Source of the DNA: an uncultured Bacteroidales bacterium | Lineage (GTDB): Bacteria; Bacteroidota; Bacteroidia; Bacteroidales; Bacteroidaceae | NCBI GenBank assembly: GCA_945837185.1 | Contig: CAMAMZ010000044.1 | Span: 1 to 14,591 of the forward strand | Direction: 5' to 3' | DNA length: 14,591 nucleotides | Shown here: one piece after another, positions 1 through 6,684 of the stretch | How positions within the stretch are numbered: the first letter of the stretch is position 1 | Layout of the letters: each line of letters begins with the position of its first letter | Program-made: the position numbers and the translations under genes | Notes under the pieces: model-generated | Database searches by the model: none | Seen by the model: only the letters and a program-made list of their open reading frames with translations | What the model was told of the DNA's origin: nothing

Positions 1-610
1 AGATTTCGTCGATGGGCACATAGCCTTGCATCACCGCATAAATCGTGAGCGAAGAAACACTCTTTGCTCCCAATTTCTTCATGATGTTCTTTCGGTGCGT
101 GATGACCGTTGTCAAACCAATGTGCAGCTTGTCGGCAATCTCCTTGTTGAGGAACCCTCTAACGATTAATGTCAGCACCTCTATCTCACGGTCGCTCAAT
201 ACACCCGTCATAGGATGGGCCACCGGCATGGGCAGATTCTTTCCATGTGCGTGTGCGTGCTGTTCCATTTCCAAGATAGCACGCACCAACTGCTGCTCTC
301 CCCTGCTCACACACAAACAACGGAATCCTGACAACTGTGCCACAGATTCCTGGGCTATGGTAAGAACGATGGTCTTCCGCACATTCGAGAGGAAGAAAAG
401 TCGATGGGCAAGAACAATATCCATCGAAACGAAATAGTGGAAATACTGCTCTTTGTGCGCATTGTCAAACTCCTCAAAACTATTGTAGGCATCAATCTCC
501 ATCATGGGCATCACCTGCAACAGGATTTGCCGGAGTCCTACAACAGCCAACGTATTGCCATCCAAGATGGCAATACGCGGGCGCTTCATTCCACTTTCAT
601 CAAAATGCAT
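1..610 (-). CDS. LuxR-type regulator with degenerate receiver (3' end beyond window)
   Basis: This is a DNA-binding transcriptional regulator, third gene of the rprX-rprY cluster, starting 14 bases after the rprY stop. My translation gives 203 residues with no stop; the reading frame leaves the window at position 1, and since the HTH domain is complete only a few residues are probably missing. Residues 138-187 form a LuxR/NarL helix-turn-helix, with LSDREIEVL followed by NKEIADKL and TTVITHRKNIMKKLGAKS. Residues 11-112 have the length and spacing of a receiver, but the expected Asp pair reads LDGN (residues 16-19) and the conserved Lys near residue 102 is missing (CVSRGEQ). I infer a pseudo-receiver not controlled by ordinary phosphorylation. 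A His-rich linker (HAHAH, 118-122) joins the domains. The start used is ATG at 608-610; the ATG at 587-589 (MKRPRIAI) is a good alternative. It is likely co-transcribed with rprXY. The target genes are unknown. Confidence 0.85.
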   Translation of the reverse strand, partial: MHFDESGMKRPRIAILDGNTLAVVGLRQILLQVMPMMEIDAYNSFEEFDNAHKEQYFHYFVSMDIVLAHRLFFLSNVRKTIVLTIAQESVAQLSGFRCLCVSRGEQQLVRAILEMEQHAHAHGKNLPMPVAHPMTGVLSDREIEVLTLIVRGFLNKEIADKLHIGLTTVITHRKNIMKKLGAKSVSSLTIYAVMQGYVPIDEI

Positions 611-624
611 GTGGCCGTATCGTT

Positions 625-1323
625 TTAATCCATATCGGGCACAATGAGCTTATAGCCCTTGCCGTGGATATTGATGATTTCTATTTGGTCGTCGTCCTTC
701 AGATGTTTACGCAACTTCGTGATATACACATCCATAGAACGGGCATTGAAATAGTTGTCATCTATCCAGATGGTCTTCAACGCATAGTCACGCTGCAGGA
801 TTTCGTTGGCATGCGAACAAAGCAATGCCAAGAGTTCATTCTCTTTCGTAGTGAGTTTTGTCTGCTTCTCACCAATAGTGAGCAACTGCTTCTGCGTATC
901 GAACACGAAACGACCGATATGGTATACCGTTGCCTCCTTGTTCTTCTTACCTCTCACACGACGCAAGATAGCTTCAATACGCAACACGAGTTCCTCCATA
1001 GAGAAAGGCTTTGTAATATAGTCGTCAGCTCCCAACTTGAATCCTTCCAAAATGTCGTCTTTAAGTGTACGGGCGGTCAGGAAGATAACCGGAATTTCCG
1101 CATTCGCCTGGCGAATCTCCTGTGCCAAGGTAAAGCCGTCCTTCTTGGGCATCATCACGTCGAGCACAGCAATATCGAACTTACTCTTCATGAACTCCTT
1201 GTAACCAGCCTCACCATCTTGACAAAGGGTAGCCTGAAATCCTTTTGCCTGCAAATACTCGCGAAGCAACATACCCAGATTCTCATCATCCTCACAAAGT
1301 AAGATTTTTAACTTGTCGTCCAT
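625..1323 (-). CDS. rprY: OmpR-family response regulator RprY
   Basis: This is the cytoplasmic response regulator partner of RprX. The 232 residues form a receiver (about 4-122) and an OmpR/PhoB winged-helix DNA-binding domain (about 132-229). The receiver has every catalytic position: acidic D12 and D13, phospho-acceptor D55 (VLDVMMP), T83 (FLTAR) and K105 (YITKPF), so it should be phosphorylated normally. Its gene follows rprX by 48 bases without a recognisable promoter or terminator, so one transcript is likely. The RprX/RprY pair is known from Bacteroides fragilis, where it was found through an effect on tetracycline resistance in E. coli, and an RprY relative exists in Porphyromonas. The assignment to the OmpR class is certain; the gene name rests on the family and its neighbour. 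Its regulon cannot be read from this sequence. Confidence 0.93.
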   Translation of the reverse strand: MDDKLKILLCEDDENLGMLLREYLQAKGFQATLCQDGEAGYKEFMKSKFDIAVLDVMMPKKDGFTLAQEIRQANAEIPVIFLTARTLKDDILEGFKLGADDYITKPFSMEELVLRIEAILRRVRGKKNKEATVYHIGRFVFDTQKQLLTIGEKQTKLTTKENELLALLCSHANEILQRDYALKTIWIDDNYFNARSMDVYITKLRKHLKDDDQIEIINIHGKGYKLIVPDMD

Positions 1324-1371
1324 AATTGTATCATTTAAATGTTAATAATATCTTGTTTCTTAACGCTCCTT

Positions 1372-2931
1372 TCAGTCTTTGATTATGGGCAGCTTGATCG
1401 TAAAGGTTGTGCCTTTGCCATATTCACTTTCCACGCGGATATCACCACTGTGCAACAACAATATCTTCTTTACATAAGCCAATCCCAAGCCAAATCCTTT
1501 CACATCATGCACATTACCGGTATGTACACGATAGAATTTCTCAAATACCTTCTTCAAATTCTCTTTCTTAATACCGATGCCCGTATCTCTGATGGAAAGG
1601 TAGAGATGGGTATCATCGTTCCAGGTTCTGAGATAGATGTCCAGCGGTTTGTCGGGCTTTCCGTATTTCACCGCATTGTCCATCAGATTGAAGATGGCAT
1701 TCTGGAAGTGCATCTCATCCACATAGATGGTGGAGTAGATAGCTCCTATCTCTGTATAGATCTTGCCTCCCGTGTGCTCCACACGCAATGTGAACGAGTT
1801 TGCAATACCCTCCACCAATTCGTTCAAATCCAATTCCTTACGCTTGAACACAGCTTTCTTCTTGTCGAACATACTCATCTGCAGCACCTTTTCAACAAGG
1901 AAGCGTAAGCGTTTTGTCTCGTCCTGCACCACTCCGGAAAGATGTGTCATCATTGCCTCACTCTTTGTTACCGAACGATCGTTCAACATTTGTGCTGCCA
2001 ATGAAATGCTGGCTATAGGTGTCTTCAGCTCGTGGGTCATGTTATTGATGAAGTCGTTCTTTATCTCCGTCAAACGTTTTGACCGGAAGATGGTCACGAT
2101 TGTGAAGATGAAGGTGACAAACAACACGAGGGTGAAGATGATGCTCGGTATCATGAACTGTACCGCAGAATAGATGTAGGAATTGATTTTGGGGAAATGC
2201 ACCTTCACCACACCCATCTTTGAAGGCGGGTCGTTTCTGAACAACAGTTGTGAATAACTATATTCCGATCCTTCATCGCTGTACTCGGAACAACGATACA
2301 CCTCTCGCCCATCCTGTGTAGAAACGGTAAAGTGATAATCGAGGTTGATACCATTGTTCATCAACTCTGCCTTCAGGTCCTGGTCCAGGAGTTTGAAGTT
2401 GATACGTTCTTTCAGAGGCTTTTCAGAAGCGGAATAGAGAATAGACACTACCACCTCATCGAGCAGCGCTTTTTGGTAGACATAACGGTTTCTCACGATT
2501 TCCTGCAACGAGCGTGATGCCTCAGAGATGGAGCCCTTGTCGTTCTTGAGGATAATGGCCTTGGGCTTGCTGGCAGGATTGGTATAGAGGGTGCGCAACT
2601 CAAACGAGTTGTACACCGTGCCGTCTTTGCCCACAGCTGCATGCTGATGTGAATGTTGCTGTGTGCCGTCAGTAGCACCGGAACGTGTGCCTACCGAGTC
2701 TTTCCGCAAGGCTTTGCGTTCCGTTTCATTGACATCTTTCTCCAGGTAGCGGAGCGTTTCATTGAGCTCCAGGTTTCTCGAAGCCTGATAGAGTGCTCTG
2801 TTCACACTCTCGTCAAACTGTTCCTTCTTCATATCAGCCATCCCGCGGATATAACTGAGCTGGAGATAGAGCAATATCACAAAGGATATGCCCATGATGA
2901 TTGCTATGATCCAAATCGTTCTCTGCTTCAT
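1372..2931 (-). CDS. rprX: Sensor histidine kinase RprX
   Basis: This 519-residue inner-membrane sensor kinase should phosphorylate RprY. An N-terminal membrane helix (about 6-26), a periplasmic sensor region (about 28-256) and a second helix (about 258-283) are followed by HisKA, with phospho-acceptor H300 in MTHELKTP, and then the HATPase domain: N-box NLMDNAVKYG (415-424), G1 DTGIG (449-453), F-box FEKFYR (463-468) and G2 GFGLGLA (479-485). All catalytic motifs are intact. The periplasmic part includes a His/Gln-rich stretch (QQHSHQH, 91-97) that might bind metal, which is speculation. The ATG at 2929-2931 lies only 3 bases after a TAACTTTGC promoter box, so the mRNA may be leaderless. Starting at the next Met (M13) would cut the first membrane helix, which favours M1. 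The gene is separated from the upstream EF-G gene by a strong terminator, so it has its own promoter. Confidence 0.93.
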   Translation of the reverse strand: MKQRTIWIIAIIMGISFVILLYLQLSYIRGMADMKKEQFDESVNRALYQASRNLELNETLRYLEKDVNETERKALRKDSVGTRSGATDGTQQHSHQHAAVGKDGTVYNSFELRTLYTNPASKPKAIILKNDKGSISEASRSLQEIVRNRYVYQKALLDEVVVSILYSASEKPLKERINFKLLDQDLKAELMNNGINLDYHFTVSTQDGREVYRCSEYSDEGSEYSYSQLLFRNDPPSKMGVVKVHFPKINSYIYSAVQFMIPSIIFTLVLFVTFIFTIVTIFRSKRLTEIKNDFINNMTHELKTPIASISLAAQMLNDRSVTKSEAMMTHLSGVVQDETKRLRFLVEKVLQMSMFDKKKAVFKRKELDLNELVEGIANSFTLRVEHTGGKIYTEIGAIYSTIYVDEMHFQNAIFNLMDNAVKYGKPDKPLDIYLRTWNDDTHLYLSIRDTGIGIKKENLKKVFEKFYRVHTGNVHDVKGFGLGLAYVKKILLLHSGDIRVESEYGKGTTFTIKLPIIKD

Positions 2932-2934
2932 ACA

Positions 2935-2943
2935 GCAAAGTTA
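2935..2943 (-). promoter_or_regulatory. -7 box TAACTTTGC of rprX promoter
   Basis: The minus-strand sequence TAACTTTGC matches the Bacteroidetes TAnnTTTG -7 element. It ends 3 bases before the rprX ATG. I find no convincing TTTG -33 element 19-21 bases upstream. The same 15 bases, TTTTGCTAACTTTGC on the minus strand, occur before the gene at 10223-10951, which supports a promoter role. Transcription would start at or next to the ATG. Confidence 0.5.
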
Positions 2944-2959
2944 GCAAAATCCTTAAAAT

Positions 2960-2979
2960 GTTAATGGATAATCGTTAAC
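2960..2979. promoter_or_regulatory. Imperfect dyad upstream of rprX, possible operator
   Basis: GTTAATGGATAATCGTTAAC has 5-bp inverted arms (GTTAA/TTAAC) and can also be read as GTTAA repeated directly 14 bases apart. It covers about the -20 to -40 region of the proposed rprX promoter, where a repressor or autoregulating RprY could act. The AT-rich background makes a chance match possible, and no binding motif is known to me. Confidence 0.25.
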
Positions 2980-3120
2980 AAAAACCTCATCATTTAGCAA
3001 TATTAACCTTTTCATATTTCTTTAGTTACATATATAAAAATATAAGTCAAAAAATAACAGCTCAGTAGAAGAAAGTGGGGAGATACTTTGCCATGTATGT
3101 TTAGAAGTACCCTTTTTGCT

Positions 3121-3135
3121 TCGTGCTGCGCACGA
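3121..3135. repeat. Perfect short hairpin dyad between fusA2 terminator and rprX
   Basis: TCGTGC and GCACGA pair perfectly around a 3-base TGC loop. It lies in the 300-base gap 2932-3231 between the fusA2-like stop and rprX. It is not followed by a T-run on either strand, so it is not an ordinary intrinsic terminator. The rest of the gap is AT-rich, and I see no gene in it beyond the terminator, the dyad at 2960 and the rprX promoter box. Confidence 0.4.
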
Positions 3136-3159
3136 TGAATGACCGATTAGGGCTTATAC

Positions 3160-3213
3160 AAAAAAAATGGCAAACAATGGGTTGGGACATTCCCCTTCCG
3201 CATTGTTTGCCAT
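3160..3213 (-). terminator. Rho-independent terminator of the EF-G paralogue
   Basis: Perfect 13-bp arms, ATGGCAAACAATG (3167-3179) and CATTGTTTGCCAT (3201-3213), enclose a loop that can form an additional GGGA/TCCC stem. Read on the minus strand, the stem is followed by an uninterrupted run of T (complement of the eight A at 3160-3167). It begins 18 bases after the EF-G stop codon. It therefore separates this gene from rprX. Confidence 0.92.
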
Positions 3214-3231
3214 ACACTTAAATCTTATTCT

Positions 3232-5394
3232 TTAATCATCTTCTTCCTTCTGCTCGGCCTCATGCTCAGCAATCAACTTGCTTTGGATGTCGTTCGGCAC
3301 AAGCTCATAACTTGCAAACTTCGTAGAGAAGGAAGCACGTCCACCCGTCAAGCTACTCAACGAAATAGAATAGTTCGACAACTCCTTCAAAGGAATCTTA
3401 GCCTGCAACTTCTGATAACCGGCTTCCGACTCCATGCCCATAATCAAGGCACGACGCCCCTGCAAGTCGCTCATCACATCGCCCATATAGTCTGCCGGCA
3501 CATATACCTCCAGGTCGTAGATAGGCTCCAGAATCTTCGGACCGGCCTCTTTGAATGCTGCTGAAAAAGCATGACGGGCTGCCAATGTGAAGGATATTTC
3601 ATTGGAGTCAACCGGGTGCATCTTTCCGTCGTAAACAATCACACGCACATCACGGGCATAACTACCTGTCAGCGGTCCACGCTCCATACAATCCATGATA
3701 CCCTTGAGGATAGCCGGCATGAATCGTGTATCGATGGCACCACCCACAACAGAGTTGATGAATACCAGTTTACCGCCCCATTCGAGTTCTACCTCCTGAC
3801 GGCCCTTCACATTCATCTTAAACTCCTGACCGTTGAAGTTGAAACTTGTTGGGTCGGGCATGCCCTCTGCATACGGCTCTACAATCAGGTGTACCTCACC
3901 AAACTGACCGGCACCACCACTCTGCTTCTTATGACGATAGTCGGCACGGGCTTTCTTCGTGATTGTTTCACGATATGGGATACGAGGCTCATCAAACACA
4001 ACGTTCAGTTTCTCGTTGTTTTCCAATCTCCACTTCAACGTGCGCAGGTGGAACTCACCCTGTCCGCGCACGATGGTCTGGCGCAACTCCTTGCTCTGCT
4101 CCACAACCCATGTAGGATCTTCCTGACGCATCTTCACCAAAGCCACCATCAGCTTCTCCATATCTTGTGCATTCACCGTACGGATGGCACGTGAATATTT
4201 GGAGTTCGGATATTTGATAAAGTCAAAACGCCATTCGCAATCTTTTCCATTCAGCGTATTGCCAGTCTTCACATCCTTGAGTTTCACCGTACAACCAATA
4301 TCTCCGGCATTGAGCTGGTCGACAGCAATACGGTTGGCACCGGCACAGGCATAGATGGCACCCAAACGTTCTTTCGAACCACGGTCGGCATTGGTAAGGT
4401 CGTCACCCGACTTCACCGAGCCACTCATCACCTTGAAGTAAGAAACCTCACCGATATGCGGTTCCACACCCGTCTTGAAGAAATACAGGCTTTCCGGACC
4501 GTTGCTCACGGGGTCGACCTCTTCGCCACGAGTATTGTGCAACTTAGGCATTTCGCTTACGAAAGGCACCACATTACCGAGAAATTCCATCAATCTGCGC
4601 ACACCCATATCCTTACCGGCACAAACACAGAATACCGGGAAGATGCTACGGGTAACCAATCCCTTACGGATACCCTCGCGCAGTTCGTCCTCCGTCAAGG
4701 TCTCTTCCTCGAAGAACTTCTCCATCAAGGTCTCATCGTTCTCAGCGGCAGCCTCAACGAGTGCCTTGTGCATCTCCATGGCCTTCTCCATTTCTTCAGC
4801 GGGAATATCCTCTATGGTGGGCACACCACCTTCAGGTTTCCAGCTATACTTCTTCATGAGGAGCACATCAATCAATGCGTTGAACCCACTTCCTGTAGCA
4901 ATGGGATATTGGATTGGCACACATTTGCTGCCATAGATTTCCTGCATTGTGTTGATGATATTATCGAAATCACACTTATCTGAATCCAATTGATTTACGA
5001 GGAAAATCACCGGTTTCTTCAACTTCTCGGTATAACGGAAACAGTTTTGTGTTCCTACCTCCGGACCATACTGACCATTGATAAGAATTACAGCCTCATC
5101 CGTCACATTCAGTGCTGTGATAGCACCCCCTACAAAGTCGTCAGCACCCGGGCAGTCGATGACATTCAATTTCTTGTTGTTCCACTCTACATGAAACACT
5201 GTGGGAAATACGGAATAGCCATACTCCTGCTCAACCGGGAAATAGTCGCTCACCGTGTTCTTGGCCTCGACTGTTCCACGACGTTTGATAATACCGGCTT
5301 CGAAAAGCATACTCTCGGCAAGTGTAGTCTTGCCGCTACCCGCACTGCCAAGCAATGCGATGTTCTTGATTTCATTTGTTTGATATACTCGCAT
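3232..5394 (-). CDS. fusA2: EF-G paralogue (EF-G2 type) with altered GTPase site
   Basis: This 720-residue protein has the full EF-G domain order and the usual EF-G length, and should act on the ribosome. The P-loop is GSAGSGKTT (16-24), unlike the GHVDHGKTT type of canonical EF-G. The switch-I threonine position reads EYGYS (S61). G3 is DCPGADDF (80-87), so the catalytic His after DCPG is Ala84. G4 is NQLD (134-137) in place of NKMD. These changes fit the divergent EF-G-2 branch. From memory, a Bacteroides thetaiotaomicron EF-G2 supports translation without hydrolysing GTP and is induced under carbon starvation; assigning this gene to that group is an inference. It forms a single-gene unit with its own promoter (5465-5496) and terminator (3160-3213), and is divergent from hemW. 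The start at 5392-5394 is the first ATG and gives the expected N-terminus. It is not the housekeeping fusA. Confidence 0.93.
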   Translation of the reverse strand: MRVYQTNEIKNIALLGSAGSGKTTLAESMLFEAGIIKRRGTVEAKNTVSDYFPVEQEYGYSVFPTVFHVEWNNKKLNVIDCPGADDFVGGAITALNVTDEAVILINGQYGPEVGTQNCFRYTEKLKKPVIFLVNQLDSDKCDFDNIINTMQEIYGSKCVPIQYPIATGSGFNALIDVLLMKKYSWKPEGGVPTIEDIPAEEMEKAMEMHKALVEAAAENDETLMEKFFEEETLTEDELREGIRKGLVTRSIFPVFCVCAGKDMGVRRLMEFLGNVVPFVSEMPKLHNTRGEEVDPVSNGPESLYFFKTGVEPHIGEVSYFKVMSGSVKSGDDLTNADRGSKERLGAIYACAGANRIAVDQLNAGDIGCTVKLKDVKTGNTLNGKDCEWRFDFIKYPNSKYSRAIRTVNAQDMEKLMVALVKMRQEDPTWVVEQSKELRQTIVRGQGEFHLRTLKWRLENNEKLNVVFDEPRIPYRETITKKARADYRHKKQSGGAGQFGEVHLIVEPYAEGMPDPTSFNFNGQEFKMNVKGRQEVELEWGGKLVFINSVVGGAIDTRFMPAILKGIMDCMERGPLTGSYARDVRVIVYDGKMHPVDSNEISFTLAARHAFSAAFKEAGPKILEPIYDLEVYVPADYMGDVMSDLQGRRALIMGMESEAGYQKLQAKIPLKELSNYSISLSSLTGGRASFSTKFASYELVPNDIQSKLIAEHEAEQKEEDD

Positions 5395-5436
5395 ATCAAA
5401 AGATTTAAGTGATTAGTACCGTTTTTAGTTCTATAC

Positions 5437-5462
5437 GACAGTTGTTATGCTGTCATAACGAC
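5437..5462. promoter_or_regulatory. Overlapping dyads in the fusA2 leader
   Basis: GTTATG (5444-5449) and CATAAC (5454-5459) form a perfect dyad with a 4-base loop, extended by outer G-C and T-A pairs at 5441/5462 and 5442/5461. A second stem, GACAG (5437-5441) with CTGTC (5450-5454), shares bases with the first, so the two exclude each other. The site falls at the predicted transcription start and early leader of fusA2. It could be a repressor operator or a leader hairpin. Confidence 0.4.
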
Positions 5463-5464
5463 GA

Positions 5465-5496
5465 TAAAGGTAGGTATTTTTATACAAAGCTCCAAA
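5465..5496 (-). promoter_or_regulatory. Bacteroidetes-type promoter of fusA2
   Basis: On the minus strand, TTTG (complement of 5493-5496) is followed after exactly 20 bases by TACCTTTA (complement of 5465-5472). This matches the -33 TTTG and -7 TAnnTTTG pattern except for the last base. Transcription would start around 5458-5461, giving a leader of about 65 bases before the ATG. It is the only promoter in the window with both elements at standard spacing. Confidence 0.7.
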
Positions 5497-5568
5497 AAAA
5501 AACAAGAAAAATCTGTCATTTTTTTAATCTTATTAGGAATTTTGCCTTATTAGCTCACAGAATAGTAT

Positions 5569-5577
5569 TACCTTTGC
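5569..5577 (+). promoter_or_regulatory. -7 box TACCTTTGC of hemW promoter
   Basis: TACCTTTGC matches TAnnTTTG perfectly and ends 3 bases before the hemW ATG. The nearest TTTG upstream (5541-5544) is 24 bases away, longer than the usual 19-21. Because the essential cysteines of HemW begin at residue 11 and the next Met is residue 40, a downstream start is excluded. The transcript is therefore expected to be leaderless or to have only a few leader bases. Confidence 0.6.
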
Positions 5578-5580
5578 ACC

Positions 5581-6684
5581 ATGGCTGGATTGTATATACA
5601 TATTCCGTTCTGTGCGTCACGTTGCATTTATTGTGGCTTCTACAGCACTACCCATCAGGAACTGCAAGAGCGGTATGTCAATGCCTTGTGTCGGGAAATG
5701 CGTCTGCGACCAGCCCCCCACGAGGTCATAGAAACCATCTATCTGGGAGGAGGCACGCCCAGTCAGCTGAGCTTTGGCCGGCTCTCCCGCCTGCTGTCAT
5801 ATATATATAAGGTGTATGAGGTATCGCCTTCGGCAGAAGTCACGATAGAATGTAATCCCGATGATGTGTGTCATGAAGATTTTGCTCTGCCTCCCGTTGT
5901 CAACAGGGTGAGCATGGGTGTGCAAACCTTCTCCGATGCGCAACTCCAATTCCTTCATCGTCGCCACTCCTCCCGACAGGTATGGGATGCCATTGCCAAA
6001 CTTCGTCGAGCAGGAATCCACAACATCAGCATCGACCTCATGTTTGGTTTCCCTGACGAAACACTCATCCAATGGCAGAACGATCTGCAACAAGCCCTGC
6101 GACTGCAGGTAGAACACATATCGGCCTATTCCCTGATGTACGAGGAAGGAACACCTCTCTTCCGCATGCTGGAAGAGGGCCATGTGCGGGAGACCGATGA
6201 GGAGCTGATGCGTTCCATGTATGAAACATTGGTCGACACTTTGACCCATGCGGGCTATGAACATTATGAAATCAGTAACTTTGCCCTACCAGGCAAAAGG
6301 AGTCGCCACAACAGCAGCTATTGGCAAGACAAGCCTTATATGGGATTGGGGGCAGCAGCCCATTCCTACGACCTGCACCAACGGCAGTGGAACGTGAGCA
6401 ACCTGCACGCCTATCTGCAAGCTATCGAAGGGGGAAAGGTGCCTTTTGAAGCAGAACCTATTGATGAAGCCACGCACTACAACGACCTCGTTACCACTGC
6501 CTTACGCACTTGCGAAGGAATGAATCTCCAACAGCTATCTGCTCCCTATCACGACTACCTGCTGGCCCAGGCACAACCTTTCATTGAACAAGGCACCTTG
6601 GCACACACCGGAAACAGGTTGCACCTCACCCCACAAGGAATCTTTATTTCCGACACGATTATGGCTGCTCTGGTGTACGTGTAG
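5581..6684 (+). CDS. hemW: HemW-type radical SAM heme chaperone
   Basis: This is a 367-residue cytoplasmic radical SAM protein. The cluster motif CASRCIYC (C11, C15, C18) binds a 4Fe-4S cluster with SAM, and GGGTPS (56-61) is the SAM-contacting glycine motif. The residue pattern after C18 (GFYS) lacks the fourth cysteine of true coproporphyrinogen III dehydrogenase HemN, so I call it HemW, a family that binds heme and is thought to deliver it to target proteins. Older annotation often names it oxygen-independent coproporphyrinogen oxidase. The C-terminal HemN-like domain is present and the length is normal. It is transcribed away from fusA2. Its last 26 bases overlap the 3' end of trmO on the opposite strand, leaving no room for a separate terminator between them. 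The start is fixed by C11. Confidence 0.92.
   Translation: MAGLYIHIPFCASRCIYCGFYSTTHQELQERYVNALCREMRLRPAPHEVIETIYLGGGTPSQLSFGRLSRLLSYIYKVYEVSPSAEVTIECNPDDVCHEDFALPPVVNRVSMGVQTFSDAQLQFLHRRHSSRQVWDAIAKLRRAGIHNISIDLMFGFPDETLIQWQNDLQQALRLQVEHISAYSLMYEEGTPLFRMLEEGHVRETDEELMRSMYETLVDTLTHAGYEHYEISNFALPGKRSRHNSSYWQDKPYMGLGAAAHSYDLHQRQWNVSNLHAYLQAIEGGKVPFEAEPIDEATHYNDLVTTALRTCEGMNLQQLSAPYHDYLLAQAQPFIEQGTLAHTGNRLHLTPQGIFISDTIMAALVYV

Noticed and set aside
45..628. Plus-strand open frames at 45-437 and 404-628
   Set aside because: They are shadows of the LuxR-type regulator on the minus strand, whose helix-turn-helix and receiver-like sequence are clearly recognisable.
3120..3140. Hairpin at 3121-3135 as a second terminator
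   Set aside because: No T-run follows on either strand, and fusA2 already has a strong terminator at 3160-3213.
5541..5560. CRP-like half site TGTGA on the minus strand upstream of fusA2
   Set aside because: Only one half site is present with no matching TCACA; in AT-rich DNA this is expected by chance.
5581..6684. Annotation as coproporphyrinogen III oxidase HemN
   Set aside because: The fourth cysteine typical of HemN after CxxxCxxC is missing, and the length fits HemW better than the longer HemN.
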